Shown here piece after piece: positions 24,961 through 32,497 of a stretch of 64,000 bases of DNA (the stretch's first letter is position 1; every line of letters starts with the position of its first letter). Origin of the DNA: RGIG2945 sp045540355. Its GTDB lineage: Bacteria > Bacillota > Clostridia > Oscillospirales > Acutalibacteraceae. The notes below the pieces were generated by a model. The model searched no databases. It saw nothing but the letters and a program-made list of their open reading frames with translations, and had not been told where the DNA came from. A program made the position numbers and the translations under genes. Location of the stretch: positions 62,001 through 126,000 of the forward strand of contig JAZQHB010000097.1 in NCBI GenBank assembly GCA_045540355.1, read 5' to 3'.

Positions 24961-25097
24961 CTATAGCAAAGTCTTCGACTTTGCAGTGAAATATCGGCAG
25001 AGCCGATGTGATATTTGCTTGGGAAGTGATATTTTGCCTGCGGCAAAGTGATATATTTGCTTCGCAAATGTTAAGGGCGTGCTCTGCCCACACCCAA
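24961..25097. repeat. Tandem hairpin array 1 (ATATCAC family)
   Basis: A string of trinucleotide-loop hairpins. GCAAAGTC-TTC-GACTTTGC spans 24966-24984, ATCGGC-AGA-GCCGAT 24993-25007, TTTGCC-TGC-GGCAAA 25033-25047 and ATTTGC-TTC-GCAAAT 25055-25069; a degenerate unit lies at about 25012-25026. Spacers are GTGATAT or close (GTGAAAT). It ends with a worn GTGGGC-type hairpin (25074-25094). Stems differ between units but stay complementary. It fills the MBOAT-DHHW gap. Confidence 0.85.
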
Positions 25098-25108
25098 TTT
25101 AATTTCGC

Positions 25109-26503
25109 CTAAAATCTAAAGTATAAAAACGGATTATAGCTGTTATTTACTAACGATGCTACTGACAGTATTAAAACAAGTATTGTCGTAACTGTTTCTA
25201 AAACAAAACCGAATTTCATTGAAGAAAGCTTCAAGAAAATCTTTCTCGGCAACGGTGTGCTGACTAATATACCGACTATCATAAGCGGTAAATATGCGAG
25301 TGCATAGGTTTTTGCTTCTGCACCGATAAAGCCGTTTGAAAGTGAGAACATATTGCCCAAGAAGTTGAACATTTCACCGAGGTCGATGAAGTCAAAAATT
25401 ACCCAGCCGACGACAATGAAAAACAGTGCATAGATATGCGAAAATACCGCCGGAATTTTTTTGAGAGCCTTGAGCAACACGAGCTTTTCTATAATGAGAA
25501 GTACTCCGAAATACAAGCCCCATAATATAAAATTCCACGATGCACCGTGCCAGAGACCCGTCAGGAACCATACTATGAGCAAGTTGAGAATCTGTCTTGC
25601 CATACCCTTTCGATTGCCGCCGAGAGGTATATATACATACTCTCTGAACCATGTGCCGAGCGAAATATGCCAACGACGCCAGAATTCAGTAATGCTTTTT
25701 GAAATATAGGGGAAATCGAAGTTCTTTAAAAATTCAAAGCCAAACATATTACCGAGTCCCCGTGCCATATCGCTATAGCCCGAGAAGTCGAAATAAATCT
25801 GTAATGTGAATGCTATGATACCCACCCAGGAGCCGAGCAAACCTGCATCGTCCATGGGTTTGATTGCACTCCACAATGCACCCATCTGATTACCGATGAG
25901 AACCTTCTTTGCAAGTCCGACTAAGAAAAGCTTCACACCCTTGTTGAACTGCTCAAAATTTTCTCTGCGGTTTACAAGCTGGTCTGCAACATCAACATAC
26001 CGTACAATCGGACCTGCGATAAGCTGCGGAAAAAGACAAACATAAGTTCCGAATGCAACAAAATCTTTTTGTGCCGCACATTCACCGCGATAGACATCAA
26101 TTGTATAAGACATCGTCTGGAATGTGTAGAAAGAAATGCCTATGGGAAGTGCAATTTCGGGAGCAACAAGGTTTGAGAAAAGCGGGATAATGCTGATTGT
26201 TTCTACAAAGAAGCCCGCATATTTAAAGAAGCCGAGCATACCGAGATTCAATGCGATATTGATGATAAGCAATGCTTTTTTCAGCGATTTATTTTCTCGC
26301 TTTTTATCTATCAATAACGCAAATGCATAGTTTACCGTTATGTTGAATATCATCAACAGAATATAAATCGGTTCTCCGTAGCCGTAGAAAACAAGGTTGG
26401 CAATCAGCAAAAATGTGTTACGCCATTTCCTAGGCAGAACATAGTACACCGTCATGACGATGCTGAGATATAAAAACATAAATACTAAGCTTGAAAATAC
26501 CAT
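25109..26503 (-). CDS. MBOAT O-acyltransferase (AlgI/DltB-like)
   Basis: A 464-aa polytopic membrane protein that passes acyl groups, usually acetyl, across the membrane for polymer modification. The conserved histidine lies in TGLWHGASWNF (His319), with a second in FWRRWHISLG (His279); the YFDFSGYSDMARGL motif is also typical. The ATG at 26503 is preceded by AAGGGGGTG. The longer frame translates a repeat. Gaps on both sides of this gene hold hairpin arrays. The partners are the DHHW protein downstream and the DUF4358 lipoprotein upstream, a combination common in Clostridia. Confidence 0.92.
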   Translation of the reverse strand: MVFSSLVFMFLYLSIVMTVYYVLPRKWRNTFLLIANLVFYGYGEPIYILLMIFNITVNYAFALLIDKKRENKSLKKALLIINIALNLGMLGFFKYAGFFVETISIIPLFSNLVAPEIALPIGISFYTFQTMSYTIDVYRGECAAQKDFVAFGTYVCLFPQLIAGPIVRYVDVADQLVNRRENFEQFNKGVKLFLVGLAKKVLIGNQMGALWSAIKPMDDAGLLGSWVGIIAFTLQIYFDFSGYSDMARGLGNMFGFEFLKNFDFPYISKSITEFWRRWHISLGTWFREYVYIPLGGNRKGMARQILNLLIVWFLTGLWHGASWNFILWGLYFGVLLIIEKLVLLKALKKIPAVFSHIYALFFIVVGWVIFDFIDLGEMFNFLGNMFSLSNGFIGAEAKTYALAYLPLMIVGILVSTPLPRKIFLKLSSMKFGFVLETVTTILVLILSVASLVNNSYNPFLYFRF

Positions 26504-26516
26504 GCGGTGCACCCCC

Positions 26517-26705
26517 TTAGCAAAGTCTGAGACTTTGCAGTGTTTTGAATCGTTCCTACTTTCTTCTGCAAGCATCTGTTATGCACGAAAGTTTATCTTT
26601 TATCGAAATCAACCCTTATATTCATCTTGCGACGAGTGATATTTCGCCTGTGGCGAAGTGATATATTTGCTTCGCAAATGTTATAGGTGCGGGCAAAGCC
26701 CGCAC
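26517..26705. repeat. Tandem hairpin array 2 with embedded AATCGTTCC element
   Basis: GCAAAGTC-TGA-GACTTTGC (26520-26538) has the same stem as array 1 but another loop. Next comes an AATCGTTCC...GCACGAAAGT element (26547-26607). Then follow TTCGCC-TGT-GGCGAA (26643-26657), spacer GTGATAT, ATTTGC-TTC-GCAAAT (26665-26679) and a terminal GTGCGGGC-AAA-GCCCGCAC (26687-26705). Compared with array 1, one stem has changed by a compensated pair (TTTGCC/GGCAAA to TTCGCC/GGCGAA). Confidence 0.85.
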
Positions 26706-26720
26706 TTCGTTTAGTACTTT

Positions 26721-27197
26721 TTAAAAGTGGCTGTTATAAATTTCTTCCATTGTTTCTCTCTGCTGAGAAAAGAACATTGCGATATAATTACCTTTTACGA
26801 TAATTGTTGTTGCTTCGGCGATTGCCTGACCTTTTGCATCATAGCCTGTCGCCTGGGCAGTTATTTCGTCAAGATGAATCTGAAGCTTTTCTGCAACTTC
26901 TTTTGCCGCCTCAGCATCAGATGCTTCAACCATCATTATTTCATCGGGGAAGATTTCATTTGATACCATGTATGAAGCACTTACCTTTATTTTGTCTGCT
27001 TCAATTCCGAAAAGTCTGTAGAATTCCTCTTTGTTGATTTCTATCGGGTCTGTTGCATTGGTTTTCTCATAAAGTTCATTTCTTATTGCAATCAAATCTA
27101 CCGTTTTGGGTGTTGCGTCATCTGTTTCCGGTTTGCAGGCTGCAAAGCTCAACAACGAAATCATTACAAGTACGAGTGCTGAAATTCTTTTAATCAT
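26721..27197 (-). CDS. DUF4358 lipoprotein
   Basis: A 158-aa secreted lipoprotein. The signal peptide ends in the lipobox SFAAC, and the mature part fits DUF4358 (EINKEEFYRLFGIEADKIKVSASYMVSNEIFPDEIMMVEASD, seen here in pieces such as EEFYRLFGI and PDEIMMVEA). The ATG at 27197 follows AGAGGAAA. DUF4358 proteins often sit beside MBOAT and DHHW genes, as here, so a structural or regulatory role in wall-polymer acylation is likely; no catalytic residues are known to me. Confidence 0.78.
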   Translation of the reverse strand: MIKRISALVLVMISLLSFAACKPETDDATPKTVDLIAIRNELYEKTNATDPIEINKEEFYRLFGIEADKIKVSASYMVSNEIFPDEIMMVEASDAEAAKEVAEKLQIHLDEITAQATGYDAKGQAIAEATTIIVKGNYIAMFFSQQRETMEEIYNSHF

Positions 27198-27287
27198 TTT
27201 CTTTTTTCCTCTCATTTTGAATTTGATAAGTGTCAGTTTTTTCCTCTGATATAAATCGAAAAAAGCCGACAATATCCGACCTTAAAT

Positions 27288-27315
27288 ATAGTAACACTTT
27301 TAAAAAATAAGTCAA
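27288..27315 (-). promoter_or_regulatory. Promoter for DUF4358-MBOAT-DHHW
   Basis: Minus strand TTGACT (27315-27310), 16-base spacer, TACTAT (27293-27288), placed just after the upstream terminator. It would start a separate transcript for these three genes. Confidence 0.6.
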
Positions 27316-27333
27316 TAAGAAATCCTGAACTTT

Positions 27334-27378
27334 TTGTAAAAAAAGAGCCTGAAAAACATTGTTTTTCATAGCTCTTTA
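27334..27378 (-). terminator. Terminator after SGNH gene
   Basis: AAAGAGC plus GAAAAAC pair with GTTTTTC plus GCTCTTT (27342-27377), with a small internal loop. The minus strand continues into seven T. Confidence 0.85.
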
Positions 27379-27387
27379 GTTTGTTTA

Positions 27388-28197
27388 TTATACGGTGTGG
27401 CTATAGAGATAATCCGCCCAAGCCTGACAACCTTTGTCGAGGAAGTGTATTCCCATTATTTCGGGGTCACCGCAGTATTCAAGCGGTAGTGCTCCGTTTT
27501 CATCGCGGAGTGCAACCGCAACATCAAGATAATACCAGTTCTGCTCCTTGCACATTGCGGAAAGCTTTACATTATATTCATTGACAAAATCGTTTGTTAT
27601 CTTCATTTTGTCGCCGTAAATCGGAGTTATCGACTGCATAAAAATCTGAACATCCGGTGAAGCTTCTTTTATTTGGATAACGAGCTTTTTGATGTTGCTC
27701 AATGTTGTATCAATACCGAAAGACGGGAGGTCATTCATGCCGAGCATTATATAAACCTTTTTGCGACCCGTTGCTTTAACTCCGTCGGGCACACGCATCT
27801 TTGTTCCGTTATATGACGGATGAACTGCGTTGTCGTCATAAAGACCCCAAAGACTGTTTATCGCACTAAGACTGCTTGATGTAAGGAATATCGCCTCACC
27901 GAGACAATCTGTTCTCAGGTCGTAAAGCGACAATTTATAGGATATTGAATCACCTACAAAAACAACATCGTCAAAATATGTCTTGTCGACTTCCTGTGTT
28001 TTCGGAACGAAATAATCTATGCCGGGTGAAGTTTTTTCATTAGGATCTATAGGAACTTTTGAGGTGGGTTCGGCTGCGGATACGGTTGGTTTTGTTTCCG
28101 TTTCTTTTACTTCTTTATTACCGCCGGTCAGCGTGTTTGCCGTCACCATCAGGACCATGCATATTAACCCTGCGATAATTTTTCTGAATGTTTTCAT
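27388..28197 (-). CDS. SGNH/GDSL-family extracellular esterase-like protein
   Basis: A 269-aa exported hydrolase with a single N-terminal hydrophobic anchor and a Thr/Pro/Glu-rich linker. Block I is VFVGDSIS (Ser84), block III GMNDLP, and block V has DPEIMGIHF with the histidine. These give a complete SGNH triad for O-acyl ester chemistry. The ATG at 28197 is preceded by AAAGGTGGGG. It lies upstream of DUF4358, MBOAT and DHHW genes but has its own promoter and terminator, so it may act on the same polymer as an esterase or second transferase. Confidence 0.8.
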   Translation of the reverse strand: MKTFRKIIAGLICMVLMVTANTLTGGNKEVKETETKPTVSAAEPTSKVPIDPNEKTSPGIDYFVPKTQEVDKTYFDDVVFVGDSISYKLSLYDLRTDCLGEAIFLTSSSLSAINSLWGLYDDNAVHPSYNGTKMRVPDGVKATGRKKVYIMLGMNDLPSFGIDTTLSNIKKLVIQIKEASPDVQIFMQSITPIYGDKMKITNDFVNEYNVKLSAMCKEQNWYYLDVAVALRDENGALPLEYCGDPEIMGIHFLDKGCQAWADYLYSHTV

Positions 28198-28229
28198 CCT
28201 TGCCCCACCTTTATTTTTCGTCCTCAAAT

Positions 28230-28258
28230 ATGATATAAAAATTGACGATATTTGTCAA
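28230..28258 (-). promoter_or_regulatory. Promoter of SGNH gene
   Basis: Minus strand TTGACA (28258-28253), 17-base spacer, TATCAT (28235-28230), 33 bases upstream of the start. Confidence 0.75.
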
Positions 28259-28286
28259 GATGATTTTACAGGCAAATTCACAAGTT

Positions 28287-29147
28287 TCAAGCTAAATCCC
28301 ACTCGTAATGTCTTAATGAAGAATCGACAAAAAGTGTGCCGAGCTGGAGTGTGTGAAGTGAGGTTCCGTCTTCTCTTTCTAAAATTGTAAGCCCTTCGCC
28401 CTCACCGCCGAAATTGTCAATCAGCTTGTACTCATACATTATTCTGTCAAAAAGTTTTGTGATTTCTCCGCTTTCAACATCAAGTGAGAAAACTGCTCTC
28501 GTCATATCGTTTGTGCCGAAATAGAGTTTACCGTTATAGTATTCTCCGCCCTGAATTTTTCTGATTTCATTTGTGAAAACATACTCACCGATGTATTCAA
28601 AATTTTCAAGCTTATACATGAAAATTCTGTCATGCTGTTTTGAGTCGCCCGCATAGGCAATTTTATTCTCGCCGTCAACTATAACCCACGGCACACCTTT
28701 TTTGTGCTGAGCGGTTGAAAGCTCATAATATGTACCCGTGAATTCTAAAGTATCCGCATCATAGAGAAGTATCAGCGGATGATTCCATTCCTTACTGTCC
28801 TCGACAGCGGCATAGATTATTCCGTCATAATAGCTGATACCGCCGATGTGCTTTGAGTTATATTTTTCTGCGATTTCATCGGGGATTGCCGAAAAGTCTG
28901 CCGCCAGAATTTCAGAGTTGTCAAGGCTTACTCTTTCAAGATAATTTTTACCGCTGTAAATCCATGCTTCACCGTCTGTCGTTACATCCTGTGAACGGGA
29001 AAGTGCTTCAACACCGAAAACTTCTGTTTGAGATTTATATTCATAAACCTCACCGACAAACCATGAGTTAACCGTTCCGGTAACACCTAAAAGTGTCGCT
29101 AAAATTCCTGCAAAAACCTTGTTTAAAATGTTAAGAAAAATTGCCAT
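28287..29147 (-). CDS. Exported beta-propeller-like protein, unknown role
   Basis: A 286-aa protein with an N-terminal hydrophobic signal/anchor and then repeated strand patterns of the type YDGIIYAAVEDS, DADTLEFTGTYYEL and YNGKLYFGTND, which suggest a beta-propeller of four to five blades. The ATG at 29147 was chosen because GGAGG lies seven bases before it; the ATG two codons earlier would be too close. The upstream HAD gene ends two bases before, so the pair is translationally coupled. I cannot name a function. Confidence 0.65.
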   Translation of the reverse strand: MAIFLNILNKVFAGILATLLGVTGTVNSWFVGEVYEYKSQTEVFGVEALSRSQDVTTDGEAWIYSGKNYLERVSLDNSEILAADFSAIPDEIAEKYNSKHIGGISYYDGIIYAAVEDSKEWNHPLILLYDADTLEFTGTYYELSTAQHKKGVPWVIVDGENKIAYAGDSKQHDRIFMYKLENFEYIGEYVFTNEIRKIQGGEYYNGKLYFGTNDMTRAVFSLDVESGEITKLFDRIMYEYKLIDNFGGEGEGLTILEREDGTSLHTLQLGTLFVDSSLRHYEWDLA

Positions 29148-29149
29148 GT

Positions 29150-29965
29150 TCATTCCTCCGTAATTACATTTTCTTTTAACCATTTTGCAACGCCGTCAGC
29201 GTTGTTACTTCTGATAACATCAGTTGCGATTTTTTTGAGCTCTTCCGCCGCATTTTCAACGGCATAAGCTTCGTCAGCAACCTTAAACATATCAACATCA
29301 TTTCCCGCATCACCGAATACAACCACCTTGTCACAACCGAGATATTCCTTGAGCTGTAACACGGCATTACCCTTTGACACCGACCTCGGCATTATCTCAA
29401 GCCATTGGCGTTTTGAGTAGAAATCCAAGTAAAAAAGACAATGATATTTTTCCTTTAATTTTTCATAAGCAGGCTCAAGCTTTTCTTTTTCATCAATACA
29501 GGTTATGTGGAAAATTTCTCCGTCAAGCAGTTCGTTTTCAGTAAGAACATTTCTGCTTCTTTCATCTTTCCTTGTGAGTATAAATTCTTTCACTCCCTCA
29601 GAAGATTTTTCAAAATTGTATGAAAATTTTTCTTGGGAATTTATAAACGAATATACAATCGGACAGATGTCATTTTTCAAAAGCTCTTTCAGTACGACTT
29701 TTATTTCTACATCAAAAAAGTTTTTTAAAATTGTACTGCCGTTTTTATCTGTAATCATTGTGCCGTTGTAATTTATCACGGGGTACGGAGTTTTAATACC
29801 GCCCGCAACCTTGTGTGAGGTATAATAAGACCTCGCCGTTGCGTAAGAAAAAATCATTCCTTTTTCAATAAGTGAATTTATAATTTCATTTGTGTAGTCG
29901 GATGTTGTTTCATCACTTTTAAGAAGTGTTCCGTCAAGGTCGGAAACATATAAAATCTTTTTCAA
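29150..29965 (-). CDS. Cof-type HAD phosphatase
   Basis: A 271-aa HAD-superfamily sugar-phosphate-type phosphatase. Motif I is SDLDGTLL (the first aspartate is the nucleophile), motif II SYATAR, and motif IV VVFGDAGNDVDMF. The cap domain lies in the middle (IIB type). The start is TTG at 29965, set by AAAGGAGA upstream. It is coupled to the exported protein gene that follows. Natural substrates of this family are broad; none can be picked from sequence. Confidence 0.88.
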   Translation of the reverse strand: MKKILYVSDLDGTLLKSDETTSDYTNEIINSLIEKGMIFSYATARSYYTSHKVAGGIKTPYPVINYNGTMITDKNGSTILKNFFDVEIKVVLKELLKNDICPIVYSFINSQEKFSYNFEKSSEGVKEFILTRKDERSRNVLTENELLDGEIFHITCIDEKEKLEPAYEKLKEKYHCLFYLDFYSKRQWLEIMPRSVSKGNAVLQLKEYLGCDKVVVFGDAGNDVDMFKVADEAYAVENAAEELKKIATDVIRSNNADGVAKWLKENVITEE

Positions 29966-29991
29966 AATTATCTCCTTTACACAAATTTTTA

Positions 29992-30020
29992 TTGAATTTT
30001 TCCATTTATAAAAGTATAAT
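29992..30020 (+). promoter_or_regulatory. Promoter of 133-aa gene, copy 1
   Basis: TTGAAT (29992-29997), 17-base spacer, TATAAT (30015-30020), 40 bases before the start. Confidence 0.8.
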
Positions 30021-30060
30021 ACTTATACAAGCTATTGTCAATAATTTTGGAGGTGAAGTT

Positions 30061-30462
30061 ATGAACCGAGCAAGCATCAACGGATATTTTTCTGCAAAAA
30101 TAAAAGAGGGCGATTTTGAAACAATCGCACCCGTAACATTCACAGCAGATTTCACTTATGAAATCGCTGACCGTTTCACATTTGACCGATTCTCTAACGG
30201 AATTGTTCCGCTTGATGAAATGAAAAAACAGCTTGTCTCCGCACTCAATACAATTTTAACAAGGGAATATTCTGTGGCAACACCGCTTGCAAAAATTGAG
30301 GATATTTCAAAGGATATTTACAGACCTCTGATGAATCATGCTGTTACAAAATGGGATATAATCTGGGGAATAAAACTCACCTCTGCCAAATTAACTTATA
30401 TCAGCGTAAGTCAGGAAGTCAAAGACAAACTTCCGAAGAAAAAATCATGGTTCAGGAAGTAA
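30061..30462 (+). CDS. Duplicated 133-aa protein, copy 1
   Basis: A soluble 133-aa protein with no signal or membrane segment. It begins MNRASINGYFSAKIKEGDFE and ends in a basic tail (KKKSWFRK). The second half (LVSALNTILTREY...MNHAVTKWDIIWGIKLTSAKL) loosely recalls the end of SPFH/YdjI-like domains, but this is weak. TTTTGGAGG precedes the ATG. A second copy at 32069-32470 differs by seven residues. Both flank an MFS transporter and point the same way. I do not recognise the family. Confidence 0.7.
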   Translation: MNRASINGYFSAKIKEGDFETIAPVTFTADFTYEIADRFTFDRFSNGIVPLDEMKKQLVSALNTILTREYSVATPLAKIEDISKDIYRPLMNHAVTKWDIIWGIKLTSAKLTYISVSQEVKDKLPKKKSWFRK

Positions 30463-30518
30463 AAAACTTCACATTACTTTTAAATTGAAAATTCAAATAA
30501 ACAATAAGAATTTTTATA

Positions 30519-30547
30519 TTGACTATAAACATTACATGTGATATAAT
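30519..30547 (+). promoter_or_regulatory. Promoter of MFS gene
   Basis: TTGACT (30519-30524), 17-base spacer, TATAAT (30542-30547), with TGTGA before the -10. The MFS gene can thus be expressed apart from copy 1. Confidence 0.82.
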
Positions 30548-30584
30548 TCCCTAAAATTTTTACTTTTTGTACGGAGGTATATTT

Positions 30585-31967
30585 ATGTTCACCTCTTTAT
30601 TCAAAAAAATTATATCTCCCGAAAGCACGATTGTCGACACGTTTTTTGAAAACTCCGACAATTGTGCGAGAAGTCGAAGAAACGTGTTGTTCACCAACGT
30701 GCTTTCAAGCGTAATTACTCCTTTAAGCTCGGGAATTTATTTTACAAGTCTGATGCTTGCGATGGGTGCAAGCGAATCGTACATAGGCTATGTCACCGCC
30801 ATACTTTCATTCAGCGGATTGTTTCAGGTTGTATCACCGCTTATTTTAGAAAAACTTCCCCGCCGCAAGGGTTTTCTTATTACTGCAAGAATACTCTACT
30901 ATTTTCTGAGTATTGTTGTCATAGGTGTGACTCCTCTTTTGCCCGTCGGACAGACTTTCAAACTGGTATTATTCTTTTTAACCGTCATACTTATGAACGC
31001 GTTTCTGCAGATTGCTTCACCCGGTCTTTCTTCGTGGCATATTCAGTCTCTGCCCGAAACCAAAAGAGGCGGATTTTACGCCGCTACACATATGTTTATT
31101 ACTGTATTAAGTAATATTTCCTCATTCCTTGCCGGTTTGTTTCTTGATAAAGTTGAAGCATCTGAATTTTCCATGGGTGGTTTTTCACCGACAATAACGG
31201 CAATTCTTATACTCCGTGCGATTGCACTTCTCCTTGCTTTAACGGAATGTTATTCCAATACAAAAATCAAAGAATTTCCGTACGAAACAAAAGAAAACGA
31301 AAAAGACAACAAGGGCTTAAACCTTCTTTCTCTGCCCTTGCGTGATAAAACATTTATGCTCACCATTCTGCCCATAATACTATGGTCTCTTTTTACCGGT
31401 ACAATAGGTCAGTATTTTAACATCTACCTTATCGAAGATATTAAAATGTCCTATACACTTATTGCCTCGGCAGGACTTATATCGGTGCCTGTTGTTCTGT
31501 TGATAACGCCTGTCTGGTTCAGATTGATCAGAAAAATACAATGGCCGAAGATACTTGCATTTTCATATATTTTATATTCGGTCGCTTACATCTGCAACGG
31601 GTTTATTACAAAAGAAACTGAATTTGTATATTTTATCTGTATCATTCTCGGTGCGATTTTTATTCCGGGTGTGTCAAACATACATTCAAATCTCGTTAAT
31701 CTGAATATGCCCGAAGCAAACCGTTCTGCATATTTCAGTTGTTTTTCTATCGTTACTCTGCTTGCAACATTTATGGGTAATTATCTCGGAATTCAGTTTA
31801 TTGAGGTGACAAAAAATCTTCACTTCAATGTCTTCGGCTTTGATATCGGAAACAAGCAGTATATCAGTTGGCTTGCGGCAATATTTCTTTGGGGACTTAC
31901 AATTTTCACACTTGCATATCTGAGAAGAAAGAAAAACAGAACTACCGTTTTCGTGACGAAGAAATAA
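30585..31967 (+). CDS. Major facilitator superfamily transporter
   Basis: A 460-aa polytopic protein with about twelve membrane segments. The loop between helices 2 and 3 carries PLILEKLPRRKGFL, a variant of the MFS motif A region, and the central loop is charged (ETKENEKDNKG). The ATG at 30585 has GGAGG upstream and its own consensus promoter. It is framed by two copies of a 133-aa gene. The substrate is unknown; the N-terminal cytosolic leader (FKKIISPESTIVDTFFENSDNCARSRRN) is longer than usual. Confidence 0.85.
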   Translation: MFTSLFKKIISPESTIVDTFFENSDNCARSRRNVLFTNVLSSVITPLSSGIYFTSLMLAMGASESYIGYVTAILSFSGLFQVVSPLILEKLPRRKGFLITARILYYFLSIVVIGVTPLLPVGQTFKLVLFFLTVILMNAFLQIASPGLSSWHIQSLPETKRGGFYAATHMFITVLSNISSFLAGLFLDKVEASEFSMGGFSPTITAILILRAIALLLALTECYSNTKIKEFPYETKENEKDNKGLNLLSLPLRDKTFMLTILPIILWSLFTGTIGQYFNIYLIEDIKMSYTLIASAGLISVPVVLLITPVWFRLIRKIQWPKILAFSYILYSVAYICNGFITKETEFVYFICIILGAIFIPGVSNIHSNLVNLNMPEANRSAYFSCFSIVTLLATFMGNYLGIQFIEVTKNLHFNVFGFDIGNKQYISWLAAIFLWGLTIFTLAYLRRKKNRTTVFVTKK

Positions 31968-32068
31968 GTCGGTCTTGCCATACAAATCATTCACTTTATG
32001 CTATTGACAAGCGGTGGCTTATTGTCTGAAACGAACACAAAAATTCTTTAATTTTGGAGGACACCGAT

Positions 32069-32470
32069 ATGAACCGCGCAAGCATCAACGGATATTTTTC
32101 TGCAAAAATAAAAGAAGGCGATTTTGAAACAATCGCACCCGTAACATTCACAGCAGATTTCACTTATGAAATCGCTGACCGTTTCACATTTGACCGATTC
32201 TCTAACGGAATTGTTCCGCTTGATGAAATGAAAAAGCAGCTTGTCTCCGCACTCAATACAATTTTAACAAGGGAATATTCTGTATCAACACCGCTTGCAA
32301 AAATTGAGGATATTTCAAAAGATATTTACAGACCTCTGATGAATCACGCCGTTACAAAGTGGGATATAATCTGGGGAATCAAGCTGACTTCCGCAAAGCT
32401 TGCTTCTGTTTTTGTAAGTCAGGAAGTCAAAGATAAACATCCGAAGAAAAAATCATGGTTCAAAAAATAA
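32069..32470 (+). CDS. Duplicated 133-aa protein, copy 2
   Basis: A second copy of the gene at 30061. Protein differences, read by eye, are one A/S change, a four-residue patch (TYIS to ASVF), L/H and R/K: seven in 133. At DNA level the first 300 or so bases are almost identical, while about 40 bases around the patch are heavily changed, including at synonymous sites. Upstream sequence is unrelated apart from TTTAATTTTGGAGG. A hairpin terminator follows. Confidence 0.7.
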   Translation: MNRASINGYFSAKIKEGDFETIAPVTFTADFTYEIADRFTFDRFSNGIVPLDEMKKQLVSALNTILTREYSVSTPLAKIEDISKDIYRPLMNHAVTKWDIIWGIKLTSAKLASVFVSQEVKDKHPKKKSWFKK

Positions 32471-32497
32471 AACTGCCCGAAAGCAGTTTTATTTTTT
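32469..32497. terminator. Bidirectional terminator
   Basis: AAAACTGC (32469-32476) pairs with GCAGTTTT (32483-32490), with T-rich tails on both strands. It separates copy 2 from the convergent glycosidase-like gene. Confidence 0.82.

Noticed and set aside
24951..25067. N-terminal extension of the DHHW protein
   Set aside because: The frame stays open only by reading through the hairpin array; AGGAGGG and a membrane anchor mark the start at 24950.
32004..32032. Promoter for duplicated gene copy 2 (TTGACA at 32004)
   Set aside because: The TTGACA is good but no -10 lies at the right distance.
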